NCBI RefSeq assembly: GCF_018449515.1
Contig: NZ_JAAVUQ010000005.1
Coordinates: 248,001-312,000 of the forward strand
Length of the DNA stretch: 64,000 nucleotides
Direction: 5' to 3'
DNA from: Caballeronia sp. dw_19
GTDB taxonomy: Bacteria; Pseudomonadota; Gammaproteobacteria; Burkholderiales; Burkholderiaceae
Positions 1-9,201 of this stretch are shown here, one piece after another. Each line of letters opens with the position of its first letter. The first letter of the stretch is position 1. The notes beneath the pieces are model-generated. The model worked only from the letters and a program-made list of their open reading frames with translations. It did no database searches and had not been told where the DNA came from. A program made the translations under genes and the position numbers.

Positions 1-1387
1 TCAACTCGGGCGCGCCCACACTGCGTTCAGGCAACGCCAGCCAGTCGAGCAATACGCGCGCGACCGGGTTCGCCTGCGAAGGCGGCAAACCCGTAATCCG
101 ATACGGAATCCGCCGGCGCTCACCGGCCACGCCAGCGGGCGCAGTGCCGAACACCCCGTCGATGAGCGAACCCGCCGCCGCGAGATCCGGAAACGCCACG
201 AGCACGTCCGACGGCTGCAGCCCGTCCACTTCCTCGAACCAGCCAAGCAAACGGTCGTGCAACACTTCAAGCTGCCGCGACAAGCTATGGCACACATGAA
301 TTTCGATACCGGGTTCAAGCGCTTCGCCGGGCTCGGAAACTCCGTTCAAGTTGAGAATCGCGTTCTGCACATGAGCGAGCCATGTCGGCCCGGGATTCTC
401 CTCGAAATGGCTGGCTTCCCGCGACGCCGCGCTCTCCGTCAGCTCGCGCAGCATGTGCAATTGCGCCTGCGTCTGGCGGCCCCATTCGGCGAGCAGCGGA
501 TGGCCCACTTCCTGGAAATCCAGCTTCCCCGCCAGTTCGAGCTGTTCCACCCGCGCTTCGCTCACGATGTCGAACCAGAACTCGCGGCACGGGTCAATGG
601 CATAGATACGTACATCGATCCATCGTGACAATTCGCGCAGCAACGCGATATGCAACGGCGGCATGGTCGGCAACGCGAACACGCTCACGCGCTCCGGCCA
701 CTCGGCCTTCATCACGGCGTCGAGATCGAGTTTCGGCGATTCAGTCAGGAACCGGTACGCGGGCGGCGTGGGATCATGAGCGTCAGCATTTTGTGCGAGA
801 TCGGCGAGCAGCGCGCGCCATAGCGCGGCCTGCCAGCGCTCGTCCTCGCGCTGGATTTCTGTGGCGTTCGGCAGGCGCGGACCGTTTGCGTCGATTGCCC
901 CGCCGGCCGACGCCAGGATTGACCCGCCGGCCTGCCAATGCAGCAGCCATTCCGGCCGATACGTCAGATAGTGATCGAACACGGTCGCGATACGGCGCGC
1001 GAGTTCATAGCGCATGGAGTCGTCGGCGGCGTCGAGGTAGGCGCGCAATCGCGACGAACTCTCTGGAGCCGCCTCCGTCATTGCGCCAAGTAGCCGGAAA
1101 CAACGCCATACCAGCCGGTCGGGCGCAAACGGCGAATGCTCGGGAACCGGCAATACGTCCCCTATCCTCGCCCACAACCACTGCGCGAGATAACACAGGT
1201 CCACGTTTGCACAAATGCCAAAGCGGGCAGCCATGTCCAGTTCGAGCCGACGGCGCACTGCCGCGCTCGGCACGATGATCGTCTGGCTGGCAAATGGATC
1301 GCCGCCATTCAGCGCGAACGCGGCGACGTCGTCGAGCAGCGCCTGCGACAGCGTTTCATGGCGATTCGAATAGAAAAGTTCGAGCAT
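1..1387 (-). CDS. recC: Exodeoxyribonuclease V subunit gamma (RecC), N-terminal part
   Basis: RecC is the Chi-recognising scaffold of the RecBCD helicase-nuclease, which processes double-strand DNA ends for recombination in the cytoplasm. Translation from the ATG at 1387 opens with MLELFYSNRHETLSQALL and continues without a stop to the window edge, giving about 462 residues. Typical RecC N-terminal features follow, including a 'TIIVPSAAVRRRLELDMA' stretch and the 'RVSVFALPTMPPLHIALLRELS' region. The gene is cut by the window start, so the C-terminal half lies outside; recB and recD would be expected further along the minus strand, but this cannot be seen. The family call rests on recognition of the N-terminal pattern. 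Confidence 0.88.
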   Translation of the reverse strand, partial: MLELFYSNRHETLSQALLDDVAAFALNGGDPFASQTIIVPSAAVRRRLELDMAARFGICANVDLCYLAQWLWARIGDVLPVPEHSPFAPDRLVWRCFRLLGAMTEAAPESSSRLRAYLDAADDSMRYELARRIATVFDHYLTYRPEWLLHWQAGGSILASAGGAIDANGPRLPNATEIQREDERWQAALWRALLADLAQNADAHDPTPPAYRFLTESPKLDLDAVMKAEWPERVSVFALPTMPPLHIALLRELSRWIDVRIYAIDPCREFWFDIVSEARVEQLELAGKLDFQEVGHPLLAEWGRQTQAQLHMLRELTESAASREASHFEENPGPTWLAHVQNAILNLNGVSEPGEALEPGIEIHVCHSLSRQLEVLHDRLLGWFEEVDGLQPSDVLVAFPDLAAAGSLIDGVFGTAPAGVAGERRRIPYRITGLPPSQANPVARVLLDWLALPERSVGAPEL

Positions 1388-1641
1388 GGATCCTGCTAAT
1401 TGGGCATGAAAGGCAACAGCTCGAACGGCCAAGGCCACGGACGTGTCGCGAGGTGAAACGACAGGATAGCAAAGGCCGTTCTTAACCGGAATTCGTCCGA
1501 ACGGCCTAGGTTTGGATACCGTGGAGTTGGGTTAGACTCGAACCCACATTAAGTCAGGTCCAGTGCCCCGACGTGGCATACCGAGACCATGGCGGGACCT
1601 GAGACACCCCGAAGATACCCGGGCAGCAAATTAGGAAGTCG
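1388..1641. other. Divergent intergenic region with inverted repeats
   Basis: This 254-bp gap separates divergent recC and the FUSC gene. It holds three dyads: a 9-bp inverted repeat AGGCCGTTC/GAACGGCCT at 1473-1481 and 1499-1507; a perfect hairpin TGGGTT/AACCCA (1528-1533, 1541-1546) with a 7-nt loop; and an 8-bp dyad TCAGGTCC/GGACCTGA (1554-1561, 1595-1602). The last two would lie in the 5' leader of the FUSC transcript. No tRNA cloverleaf could be fitted, although the loop resembles a T-loop. Any regulatory role is inference. Confidence 0.35.
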
Positions 1642-4377
1642 ATGCGTTACTCGCTAGAAATCAGAAAATTCATTTATAGCCAGTACTTCTTCGGTGGCTT
1701 GCGGATCGCGCTAGGCGTCTCGCTGCCGGCCATCGTGATGCTGACTGTATTTCACAATCGTGAACTCGGCTTCACCATTGCGACCGGCGCGCTGGGCGCG
1801 AGCGTCGTCGATATGCCGGGGCCGTTGAAGTACAAGCACAACGAGATGCTCGCCTGTACGGTGATCGGCTTCTTGTCCGCGCTGGCTACCGGTATCGCAA
1901 GCGCGAACGTGGTGACGCTGTGGCTGGCCGTCGTGCCGCTTACTTTCGTGCTGTCGCTGGTGGTGGTGTACGGCAATCGTTGGCCGCAGATCAGCTTCGC
2001 CACGCTCTTCATGATGATCGTGACGCTGGAGGATCATTTCACGCCCATGCAGGCGCTCGTCAACGCGTCGTGGATCCTGCTCGGCGGTCTTTGGTACACC
2101 TATTGGGCAACCTTTGTCAGCCGCTCATTGGTGTATCGGATCGAGCGCCAGGCGCTGGCTGAAAGCGTGTTCAGTTGCGCCGAGTATCTGCTCGCGCGCT
2201 CGGCTTTTTACGATCTCGACGCCAATCTCGACGAGTGTTACCGAAAGCTGATCGAAAAGCAGATCGCGGCTGTCGAGCGCCAGGACGCGGCCCGCGACAT
2301 CGTGCTGCGCAACCTGCCGAAACTGAGAAGCGGCAAGCTCGATGCGCGCCGCGTCATGCTCTTCAATCTCTTCATCAACGTGGTCGACTTGCACGAGATG
2401 TTCGTGGGGGCGCACACCGATTACCCGCTCGTGCGCAACACGTTCGGCGGTGCGGACATTCTGATCTTCTATCGCGACCTGATGAGAAAGACCGCGCTCG
2501 ATCTCGAGGACATCGGCCTGGCCGTGCTGCAAAACCGGCCGGCGCGGGCACGAATCAACGTGAAGGCAGAGTTGCGCGCGATCGAATACGAACTCGACCA
2601 GATGCGCCGGCACGACGTCCCGCAGAAAAATCCGGAAGCGTATTCGGCGGTGTCGTCTGCGTTCAGAAGGCTCTGGAGTGCGACACGGCTGATCGACAAA
2701 ATGCGTCGCCAGACGCGGCACGATCCGAGCATCACGGAAACGGTGATTCGCGTCGATCCAACCTTGTCGCGTTTTGTGTCGAGCCGGCGCGTGCCGTTCA
2801 TGCAGATTTTTTCGAACCTGACCATGGCCTCGCCGAGCTTCCGGCACGCACTGCGCGTGACCATCGCGGTGGGCGTGGGATTCTGGCTCGGCCGCTTGCT
2901 GCCGCTCACCAACGCGTACTGGATCGTGATGACGACGGTCATCATTCTCAAGCCCGGTTATTCGCTTACCAAACAGCGTAATGTGCAGCGGATTATCGGC
3001 ACGGCGATCGGCTGTACGGCGTGCGTCGGGTTGATCCTGGTGGTGAAGGACCCGCACGTGTTGCTGGTCGCCATGTTCGCCTGCATGGTCATGAGCTACA
3101 GCCTGCTGCTGTTCAACTACACGGCAAGCGTGGTGTTCACGTCGGCTTATGTGTTGCTGATGCTGCACCTGCTCGCGCCGGGCGGCATGCGGCTGATCGG
3201 CGAACGCGCCATCGACACCGCCGTCGGATGCGCCATCGCGATTGCCGCCAGCCATCTCTTCCCGTACTGGGAATACCGGCTGATGGGCAAGCAGGTGCAC
3301 GACATGATCGGCGCAATGCGAAGTTATCTCGAGGCAAGCTGGTGGTGGACCGGCAAGCCTTCCAATCAGGCTGAGGTGAAGAGCCCGGCAGACGCCAATC
3401 TTTTCGCCGATGCCAACGCCGGAACAGCGCAAGCCGCAACGGCCGCGCTTGCGCGGGTGGAAGCCGGAGAAACGGAACTCGCGGCAACGGGGAATGCGTC
3501 CCGGAGCTTGGCAAGTGAAGATGACGCGGGGCCTTCACCCATCGTGCGCGACCGGGCAACCGCTTTGGCGGAGACAGTGGTATCGAACGGAAGCAACGCT
3601 GCAGGCCTCGCGAACGACGAGATAGCCGCAAACGTCGATAGCCAAGCGGTCGTCGCGTCAGCCATAAACACGTCCGGCGAAGCACAATCTTCTGCGCCCA
3701 TGAAGCAAGCGGACGGTTCGGCCAAGACGCTCGCGGGCGCGACAGCGAAGACCGCAGATCAACCGGCCGTCATTGAAACGAGCAGCAAGCCCCCGGCCGC
3801 GACATCGAAGAAAAAAGCCACCGGCGAAAGTGCGGCCGCGACCGCCATTTCAGGTGCCTCCGCCGCGGCGGCCATTGCAGCAGAGGCTCTCGACAGCGAC
3901 TTCCGCTACCGCCTCGCGCGCAAAAACGTGCATATAGCTTTTGCGAATCTCGCCCAGGCGTTTCAGCGCATGATGCTCGAACCGAAAGCGCAGCAAAAGT
4001 TCGTGCCCGAACTCAACGACCTGCTCATCCGCAGCCACGTGCTCGCGTCACAGATCACCGCGGCGGGGCCGTTGCTGCAATCGGTAGGGAAGTCTGCCGC
4101 GGGGCACGCGGCACAACCCGTGCAGCGCGCGCTGACCGTGATCCGCGACAATCTAACGCAGGCGCAGGACGGCGTACCCGCTCCCGAAGATCAAGCCGAG
4201 CAGTCGAAGCTACTCACGCGCGAACTGGATTCAATGGTGGTGGGTGCGGAGCGTGCCCAGGATATCCCGGTCGATACCGTCCAGGATCTGAAGCTGCTTG
4301 CGCATCAGTGCAAGCAGATGCTGACGGCGTCGCTCCTGATTCGCAAGGACGCGAGCCTCATCAACCTGCCGGAGTGA
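1642..4377 (+). CDS. FUSC-family (YccS/fusaric-acid-resistance-like) inner-membrane protein
   Basis: This 911-residue protein has the repeated FUSC plan: a hydrophobic block of several membrane segments at about residues 20-150, a soluble region to about 400, and a second block at about 405-540 carrying the family-type 'NAYWIVMTTVIILKPGY' segment. A C-terminal soluble domain occupies about 750-911. Family members are inner-membrane proteins, some linked to efflux of aromatic acids such as fusaric acid; the substrate here is unknown. Between about 565 and 745 lies a long Ala/Ser/Thr-rich low-complexity insertion that is probably disordered. The ATG at 1642 is preceded by AGGA at suitable spacing. 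No adaptor or outer-membrane gene is adjacent, so it may act alone. Confidence 0.8.
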   Translation: MRYSLEIRKFIYSQYFFGGLRIALGVSLPAIVMLTVFHNRELGFTIATGALGASVVDMPGPLKYKHNEMLACTVIGFLSALATGIASANVVTLWLAVVPLTFVLSLVVVYGNRWPQISFATLFMMIVTLEDHFTPMQALVNASWILLGGLWYTYWATFVSRSLVYRIERQALAESVFSCAEYLLARSAFYDLDANLDECYRKLIEKQIAAVERQDAARDIVLRNLPKLRSGKLDARRVMLFNLFINVVDLHEMFVGAHTDYPLVRNTFGGADILIFYRDLMRKTALDLEDIGLAVLQNRPARARINVKAELRAIEYELDQMRRHDVPQKNPEAYSAVSSAFRRLWSATRLIDKMRRQTRHDPSITETVIRVDPTLSRFVSSRRVPFMQIFSNLTMASPSFRHALRVTIAVGVGFWLGRLLPLTNAYWIVMTTVIILKPGYSLTKQRNVQRIIGTAIGCTACVGLILVVKDPHVLLVAMFACMVMSYSLLLFNYTASVVFTSAYVLLMLHLLAPGGMRLIGERAIDTAVGCAIAIAASHLFPYWEYRLMGKQVHDMIGAMRSYLEASWWWTGKPSNQAEVKSPADANLFADANAGTAQAATAALARVEAGETELAATGNASRSLASEDDAGPSPIVRDRATALAETVVSNGSNAAGLANDEIAANVDSQAVVASAINTSGEAQSSAPMKQADGSAKTLAGATAKTADQPAVIETSSKPPAATSKKKATGESAAATAISGASAAAAIAAEALDSDFRYRLARKNVHIAFANLAQAFQRMMLEPKAQQKFVPELNDLLIRSHVLASQITAAGPLLQSVGKSAAGHAAQPVQRALTVIRDNLTQAQDGVPAPEDQAEQSKLLTRELDSMVVGAERAQDIPVDTVQDLKLLAHQCKQMLTASLLIRKDASLINLPE

Positions 4378-4433
4378 CAACCGGGGCAGCGCCCAGTCAT
4401 GCATAAACACATGAGCGGCAGGTCGAAAGAGCC

Positions 4434-4640
4434 TTATTGGGAAGCGCCCGTCGCAGGCGCAGCGGGAATGGTAGCGCTCGCCGCCTCCGGCGGATTGTCT
4501 CTTTCGTACTCGCGCTTGTCGCGGATCGCGTTGAAGAACAATGTGCCGATCACAAGCAGCACCACGACCACGATAAGAATACTGATCGCGAAGGTGGGGT
4601 TCTTCCGCGTCGGAGCCTTTTTGCGGCGGTCATCGGTCAT
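4434..4640 (-). CDS. Small single-pass membrane protein, hypothetical
   Basis: This 68-residue protein begins with a basic stretch (MTDDRRKKAPTRKNP), has one strongly hydrophobic helix at about residues 17-37 (ISILIVVVVLLVIGTLFF), then a charged segment and a Pro/Ala-rich tail. By the positive-inside rule the N-terminus should be cytoplasmic. It lies tail-to-tail with the FUSC gene, separated by 56 bp. The composition looks coding and not like a shadow ORF. I do not recognise a family and assign no function. Confidence 0.6.
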   Translation of the reverse strand: MTDDRRKKAPTRKNPTFAISILIVVVVLLVIGTLFFNAIRDKREYERDNPPEAASATIPAAPATGASQ

Positions 4641-4763
4641 GAAATTGAAGCTCTGAGTGGGATTGGACGAAGCGCACGATCTTACCCGACATGGATTTCA
4701 GAAGGGTTGCGGCGCCCTTCCGTCCCCCCCCGCAGAACGCGTTCCACCTCCCGCACAAAAACC

Positions 4764-5246
4764 TCAGTTTCCCGTGACCCCGAGCGGGGATCGCACGGGC
4801 AGCGCGGTGGAATATTTGATCTGTTCCATCGCGAAACTCGAACTCACGTCGTAAAGCGGGACAGCGCGAATCAGCGTTTTGTAGACACGGTCGTAATCGT
4901 CGATATCCGACACCACCACGCGCATCAGATAGTCCGTTTCCCCGCTCATCCGATACACCTCGACGACCTCGGGAATGTCGCGCACCGCGCGCGTGAAATC
5001 CTCCGCCCAGTTCTGCGTGTGCTGATTGGTCTTCACCGCGACAAATACCGTTGTCCCGACCCCCAGCTTACGCGGATCGCACAGCGCGACCTGAGCGCGG
5101 ATCACGCCGGTTTCCTTCAACCGTTGGACGCGCTTCCAGCATGGCGTTTGCGAGAGATTGACGCGCGTCGCCAGCTCGGCGATAGGCATTGTCACGTCTT
5201 CCTGCAGCAGCTCCAGCAACTTGCGATCGATAAGGTCCATGCCCAT
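4764..5246 (-). CDS. Lrp/AsnC-family transcriptional regulator
   Basis: This 160-residue regulator has the Lrp/AsnC layout: an N-terminal winged helix (MDLIDRKLLELLQED... IAELATRVNLSQTPCWKRVQRL, about residues 3-55) and a C-terminal ligand-binding RAM domain with 'EVVEVYRMSGETDYLMRVVVSD'. Such proteins are octameric or dimeric feast/famine regulators that sense amino acids. The reading frame extends further upstream, but the start at 5246 is preferred because AAGGGG sits 6 nt upstream and the homologous region begins there. It is divergent from a cysteine-dioxygenase-like gene with 144 bp between them, so control of that gene in response to cysteine or a related thiol is plausible but inferred. 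Confidence 0.88.
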   Translation of the reverse strand: MGMDLIDRKLLELLQEDVTMPIAELATRVNLSQTPCWKRVQRLKETGVIRAQVALCDPRKLGVGTTVFVAVKTNQHTQNWAEDFTRAVRDIPEVVEVYRMSGETDYLMRVVVSDIDDYDRVYKTLIRAVPLYDVSSSFAMEQIKYSTALPVRSPLGVTGN

Positions 5247-5300
5247 AGCCCGCCCCTTGTAGGAAATTATTCTACTTTTCCGTGTCTTGGCGAAATTATA

Positions 5301-5315
5301 TGGAAACTTTTTCCA
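5301..5315. promoter_or_regulatory. Dyad TGGAAA-CTT-TTTCCA in the Lrp/dioxygenase promoter region
   Basis: A perfect 6-bp inverted repeat with a 3-bp spacer lies midway between the two divergent starts (5246 and 5391). A direct repeat GAAATTAT occurs beside it at 5263-5270 and 5292-5299. The 15-bp size and AT-rich spacer resemble operators of Lrp-family regulators, so autoregulation and control of the dioxygenase gene are likely but not shown. Confidence 0.45.
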
Positions 5316-5390
5316 CATGCAAACCGGTATAAAAGAGGCTCGGCTTTCCGCTCCTTTCTACCTGATTCCGCCTTCCTGACGAGCCTCGCC

Positions 5391-5933
5391 ATGACCCTTG
5401 CCCTTGATACAAAGTCGCCGCTCGCGCGGTTGTCCGAAACACTCGATCAAGCCTGCTGCCTCGATCCGTCGTCGGCGGGGTTCGCGCTTGGCGTGCGGTC
5501 GGCGCTCGATGGCTTGTCCCGGGAAACCGGTCTTTTGTCCGATGCCCAGCGTGAAGGCGGGCCGGATGGTTATCGGCGGCATTTGCTGGTCGCCGATCCG
5601 CTCGGCCGCTATGCCGTCGCCGCGCTCGTGTGGCAAGCCGGTCAGGCGAGCCCGGTACATGGCCATCACACGTGGTGCGCCTATACAGTGATTGAAGGAA
5701 CGCTGTCCGAGACGCTGTTTGCGTGGGACGCCAACACGAATCGGGCGGTTCAAACGCGCCGCCACGAACGGGCGCAGGGCGCGGTGTCGTTTGTCGGCGC
5801 GGGCCGTGGGGCAATTCACCAGTTGGGCAACGCATCGGCGACGGGACGCACCGCGGTATCGCTCCATGTGTATGGCGTGCCCGGCGCGCACATCTCAACG
5901 CATGTCAATGATCTCGTCATGGTTGCCGCATAA
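5391..5933 (+). CDS. Cysteine dioxygenase-like cupin (thiol dioxygenase)
   Basis: This 180-residue protein fits the bacterial cysteine dioxygenase / 3-mercaptopropionate dioxygenase family, small cupins that bind Fe(II) through three histidines and oxidise a thiol to its sulfinate with O2. The metal ligands are visible: His90 and His92 in 'SPVHGHHTWC' and His143 in 'GAIHQLGN', matching the spacing of the family (His86, His88 and His140 in mammalian CDO). The 'YTVIEGTLSETLF' strand follows the first pair. The length is within the usual 180-200 residues. Whether cysteine or 3-mercaptopropionate is the substrate cannot be told from sequence alone. The divergent Lrp-type gene is its likely regulator. 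Confidence 0.82.
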   Translation: MTLALDTKSPLARLSETLDQACCLDPSSAGFALGVRSALDGLSRETGLLSDAQREGGPDGYRRHLLVADPLGRYAVAALVWQAGQASPVHGHHTWCAYTVIEGTLSETLFAWDANTNRAVQTRRHERAQGAVSFVGAGRGAIHQLGNASATGRTAVSLHVYGVPGAHISTHVNDLVMVAA

Positions 5934-5969
5934 CACGCGGCGGCATCGGCAAACTGTACAACCCTCGTC

Positions 5970-8531
5970 CTACGCTTTCCCCGGCTCCGACGCCGTTGGA
6001 ATCTGCGGCGGCACTTGCACAGATTGATCGGTCGGCGGCGGCGCGGCCTGGGATTTATGCGAAACATCGCGAGCCATGGCGGCCGCGCTGCGCTCCACCG
6101 GCGACAACGGAGCTGCTTCCGTCAGTTCCTCCAGATCGCTCAAGTCCGTGTCCATGCCCCCGGATTCCCGCGATACCCGCAGTTGCATTTGCGGCACCGG
6201 AACGTCCATTCCGATCTCGTCCATCTTGCGCTTGACCCTGACGTTGAATGCCCGCGCGACACTCCATTGCTTTAGCGGCAGGGTCTTGATCTGCCCTTTC
6301 ACGACCATCCAGTTGGGATCGAAACGGTCCAGCCCCCACACTTCGATCGGCCCAAGCATCTCGCGCCGGTATCGGAAATCGGCCATCAATTCCGCGCCGA
6401 CCTCACGAATCATCTGCGTGATCTGGTCGACATCGGCAGAAAACGGCACCCGCACTTCAAACACCGCATAAGCGAAATCGCGCGACAGATTCTTCACCAC
6501 CTTGATTTGCGAAAACGGAATGGCGTGAATCGCGCCCTGCCCGTCGCGCAGCCGCACGGTACGAATGGTCAGCGTTTCCACCACGCCCGCATGGCCGCCG
6601 TCGACCTCGATCGAATCGCCGACAGAAATGGTGTCCTCGATGATGATGAAAAGTCCCGTTATCAGATCGGCCACCAGCGACTGCGCACCAAAACCCACCG
6701 CCAGCCCGATCACGCCGGCGCCGGCAAGCAGCGGCGTCACGTTCAGCCCAAGATTTGCCGCGGTAATGATCGCGGCGACGCTCAGCAGTCCCACGAACAC
6801 CACGTTGCGAATCAGCGGCAGCATGGTGCGCGCGCGCATGCTCGGACCGCGCCCTTTGCCGCGCGGCGTGTTCGGATTGAGCGCCTCCTGAATCCCCGTA
6901 TCGATCAGGATCCACATCAGCCAAGCGATAAGAATGGTCAGCAGGATCGCGCTCACCGCATGCGTGATGCCGCGTGCGGCCACGCTTTCCTCCGCAAGTT
7001 TGGTGAGCGAAAACCCCCAGAAACGCGAGGCAAGCTCGAGGAAGGCCAACCAGATCATCAGCACGACCATGCGTCCGAAGAACTTGAAAAGCCGTCGTAC
7101 ATAGGCCGATTGCCGGCGCGTCTTGCGTTGCGGCAGTCGCGTGACCCGCAACGCAACAGCGCTGAGAAACAGTCCGACCACCAGCAAGCCGGCGGTTGCG
7201 ATCGCCATTTGCAGGACGTTCTCGGAGGTCCCGATGCCCGCCAGCGTCGCGATCACCGAAGCCGATGCGAGCAGCAGCATTGGCACCTGCCAGAGCGAGC
7301 CGACTACTTCGAATGTTTCGGTCGCGGCCTTGTGCTGGCTGCGCTGCTCATACGAACGGCTGCGAATCAGATGGGACACGGGCCGCCGGAACGCCAACGT
7401 GAAATAGCCGGTCAGGATCGCCGCGCCCATGTTCGCGACCGTTGAGAGGAGCCCGGACAGATTCGTGCCGAGCTGTTGCGCCACGTCGTAGTTCGACGCG
7501 GCGTCGCCGAGCGCGCCGAGGGTGCCGATAAGAAATAACAGGCGGCGCGCATGCAGAATCAGCAGATGCACCGCCACCCGGCGATGCGCCGAGCCGAACA
7601 GCGAGAACATGATCAGGCAGATCGACGAAAACACGGCGCCCGCGACAATCGCGTACGCCGTGACCATCGCGAGCGTGCGGCCTAGCGATACCGGCATCAG
7701 CCGCACAAAAGTCAGCGCTGCGATGAACGCGAACAGGTATGGCCCGACCCGCCGCAGCGCGAAGATCAGAAGCTCGCTGGTGGTCGGATTGGCACGCAGC
7801 CCGAAATGCACCTGGTAACGCGCGTGCAAGTACCGCTGGAAGTAGACCAGCAGAAAAGCGCAGAGCCCCCAGCCCGTCAGCATCAGGCAATAGTTGAGCA
7901 GCGTGTGGCCAAAACTCTCGCGGCTCTGACCCGACACAATGGTGAAAAGCTCGTTGCCCGCGGCGTTCAGGCGACCGCCCCAATAATTAAATGGCGTACG
8001 ACCACGGCTGAAGTCCTCTTCCACGCTCGACAGCCCCGACGCGATCGCCCCGAGCAGCCCCGTTTTGGGCGTGATGGCAGCGACGACCGACGACGCGGCC
8101 GTCGATGAACTCGCCGACGAGGCCGCAGCCACCTCCGGCAGCACTGCCGCGCCGGAGCCGTCGGACGCAGCAGACACATCAGCCGGTTGCGCGGCGGCTT
8201 CGGCGTCACGCTTGGCGTCGCGCAGCTTTTTCAGCTGTGCGACCAGCGCCGTGCGTTCCCGGTCGTTGTCCAGCGTGGAGATGACCGTGTCGAGCGAGCG
8301 CGTCAGATCCGCGTCGCTGGGCGGACTGGCCGTGGCGTCCGCCGTACCCGAAGCCGCTGCGGCCCCCGAGCCCGGGTCCGATGCCGCAGGTTTGTTGATG
8401 AGTTCCTGAAACGACGGCAACGTGAGCGCAGGAGGGGCGGCGTTAGCGTTCAGGGCAAAAACAGTGAGCGCCGAGCTGACCAACGCTAATACCAGCGCGC
8501 CAGCGAGCGCCCGGATGCGGCTTGGTTTCAT
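5970..8531 (-). CDS. Large MscS-family mechanosensitive channel
   Basis: This 853-residue protein has an N-terminal signal sequence (MKPSRIRALAGALVLALVSSALTVFALNANA), a periplasmic Ala-rich and coiled region to about residue 200, and about ten hydrophobic segments. It ends with the MscS core, the pore helix 'GVIGLAVGFGAQSLVADLI' followed by the beta domain 'DTISVGDSIEVDGGHAGVVETL'. MscS-type channels release solutes on hypo-osmotic shock, and large members carry extra N-terminal membrane domains like this one. The frame is open to a GTG at 8612, but the ATG at 8531 is preferred because it begins the signal peptide. The C-terminal tail of about 60 residues is Pro/Ala-rich. Confidence 0.88.
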   Translation of the reverse strand: MKPSRIRALAGALVLALVSSALTVFALNANAAPPALTLPSFQELINKPAASDPGSGAAAASGTADATASPPSDADLTRSLDTVISTLDNDRERTALVAQLKKLRDAKRDAEAAAQPADVSAASDGSGAAVLPEVAAASSASSSTAASSVVAAITPKTGLLGAIASGLSSVEEDFSRGRTPFNYWGGRLNAAGNELFTIVSGQSRESFGHTLLNYCLMLTGWGLCAFLLVYFQRYLHARYQVHFGLRANPTTSELLIFALRRVGPYLFAFIAALTFVRLMPVSLGRTLAMVTAYAIVAGAVFSSICLIMFSLFGSAHRRVAVHLLILHARRLLFLIGTLGALGDAASNYDVAQQLGTNLSGLLSTVANMGAAILTGYFTLAFRRPVSHLIRSRSYEQRSQHKAATETFEVVGSLWQVPMLLLASASVIATLAGIGTSENVLQMAIATAGLLVVGLFLSAVALRVTRLPQRKTRRQSAYVRRLFKFFGRMVVLMIWLAFLELASRFWGFSLTKLAEESVAARGITHAVSAILLTILIAWLMWILIDTGIQEALNPNTPRGKGRGPSMRARTMLPLIRNVVFVGLLSVAAIITAANLGLNVTPLLAGAGVIGLAVGFGAQSLVADLITGLFIIIEDTISVGDSIEVDGGHAGVVETLTIRTVRLRDGQGAIHAIPFSQIKVVKNLSRDFAYAVFEVRVPFSADVDQITQMIREVGAELMADFRYRREMLGPIEVWGLDRFDPNWMVVKGQIKTLPLKQWSVARAFNVRVKRKMDEIGMDVPVPQMQLRVSRESGGMDTDLSDLEELTEAAPLSPVERSAAAMARDVSHKSQAAPPPTDQSVQVPPQIPTASEPGKA

Positions 8532-8697
8532 GGCGGTGCGCAATAGGCAAAAGAGGTAAAAGACCGCCAGTTTAGCCGCTGCGCTGAAATAATCTTTAGA
8601 CAAAACGGTCACGCAGGTAACGAGATGTTAGCCCGCAAACGCCGTATTTACGGCGTCGAAAAGCGCGGCAGCCTGCGCGACTCCAGCCGGCTGTCAC

Positions 8698-9201
8698 CTA
8701 TTTGTCCATATCCGAGCGGGCGTTTCCAGGGTCCGCCGACGTAGCAGATGACCCGCTCGACGAATTGCCCGAACTTGTTCCTGATACGCCAGTCGCTCCG
8801 CTTTGACCCGTGGCCGAGCTTGCAGACCAGTCCTGCAATTTGCGCCCCGCGGACTGCAGGCCCGCACCGGTATCGCTTGCAGCATTGACGATAGCCGCGT
8901 TTGTTGCGCTCGCCGCACCCTCCAGATTGGCCCGCGCGGCTGCCGCCACGCCGCTCGCCGACATATCCGGCAAGGTGCCCGCCGACTGCACGTTCTGCTG
9001 CGCGGACTGCTTGACCGAGTCGACCTGCTGGTCGACATAGCTCGCCGCCTGATCGAATTTCTGGCCAGCCTGGCTGGCTACGTTGTTCAGCGCGCCGGCG
9101 ACCTGTCCCGCCGCGGCGTCATGCTTCTCACACGCGGCGAGAAGTCCAAGCGCAACCACGGCGCCGGCCAGCCGGTTCATCCAGTTCTTTTGCATCGTCA
9201 T
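8698..9201 (-). CDS. Putative lipoprotein, Ala/Ser-rich
   Basis: This 167-residue protein starts with a lipoprotein signal peptide: basic residues, a hydrophobic stretch and a lipobox LLAAC with Cys24 as the predicted lipidated residue. The mature part is helical and rich in Ala, Gln, Asp and Val, with repeated 'SQAGQKFDQAASYVDQQVDSVKQ'-like stretches resembling stress-type helical proteins. The tail is a low-complexity Ser/Gly/Ala segment. Start choice is between 9201 and an in-frame ATG two codons in. The function is unknown; envelope location is inferred from the lipobox. It is oriented like the MscS gene but separated from it by about 170 bp. Confidence 0.72.
   Translation of the reverse strand: MTMQKNWMNRLAGAVVALGLLAACEKHDAAAGQVAGALNNVASQAGQKFDQAASYVDQQVDSVKQSAQQNVQSAGTLPDMSASGVAAAARANLEGAASATNAAIVNAASDTGAGLQSAGRKLQDWSASSATGQSGATGVSGTSSGNSSSGSSATSADPGNARSDMDK

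Noticed and set aside
1520-1600. tRNA-like sequence with a T-loop-like TTCGAGTC on the minus strand
   Set aside because: The hairpin stem sits one base off from a normal T-arm and no acceptor, D or anticodon stem of correct spacing could be built, so no tRNA is called.
2125-3432. 435-codon open frame antisense to the FUSC gene
   Set aside because: Composition is that of a shadow frame (His, Arg and Gln rich) and there is no ribosome-binding site or family pattern.
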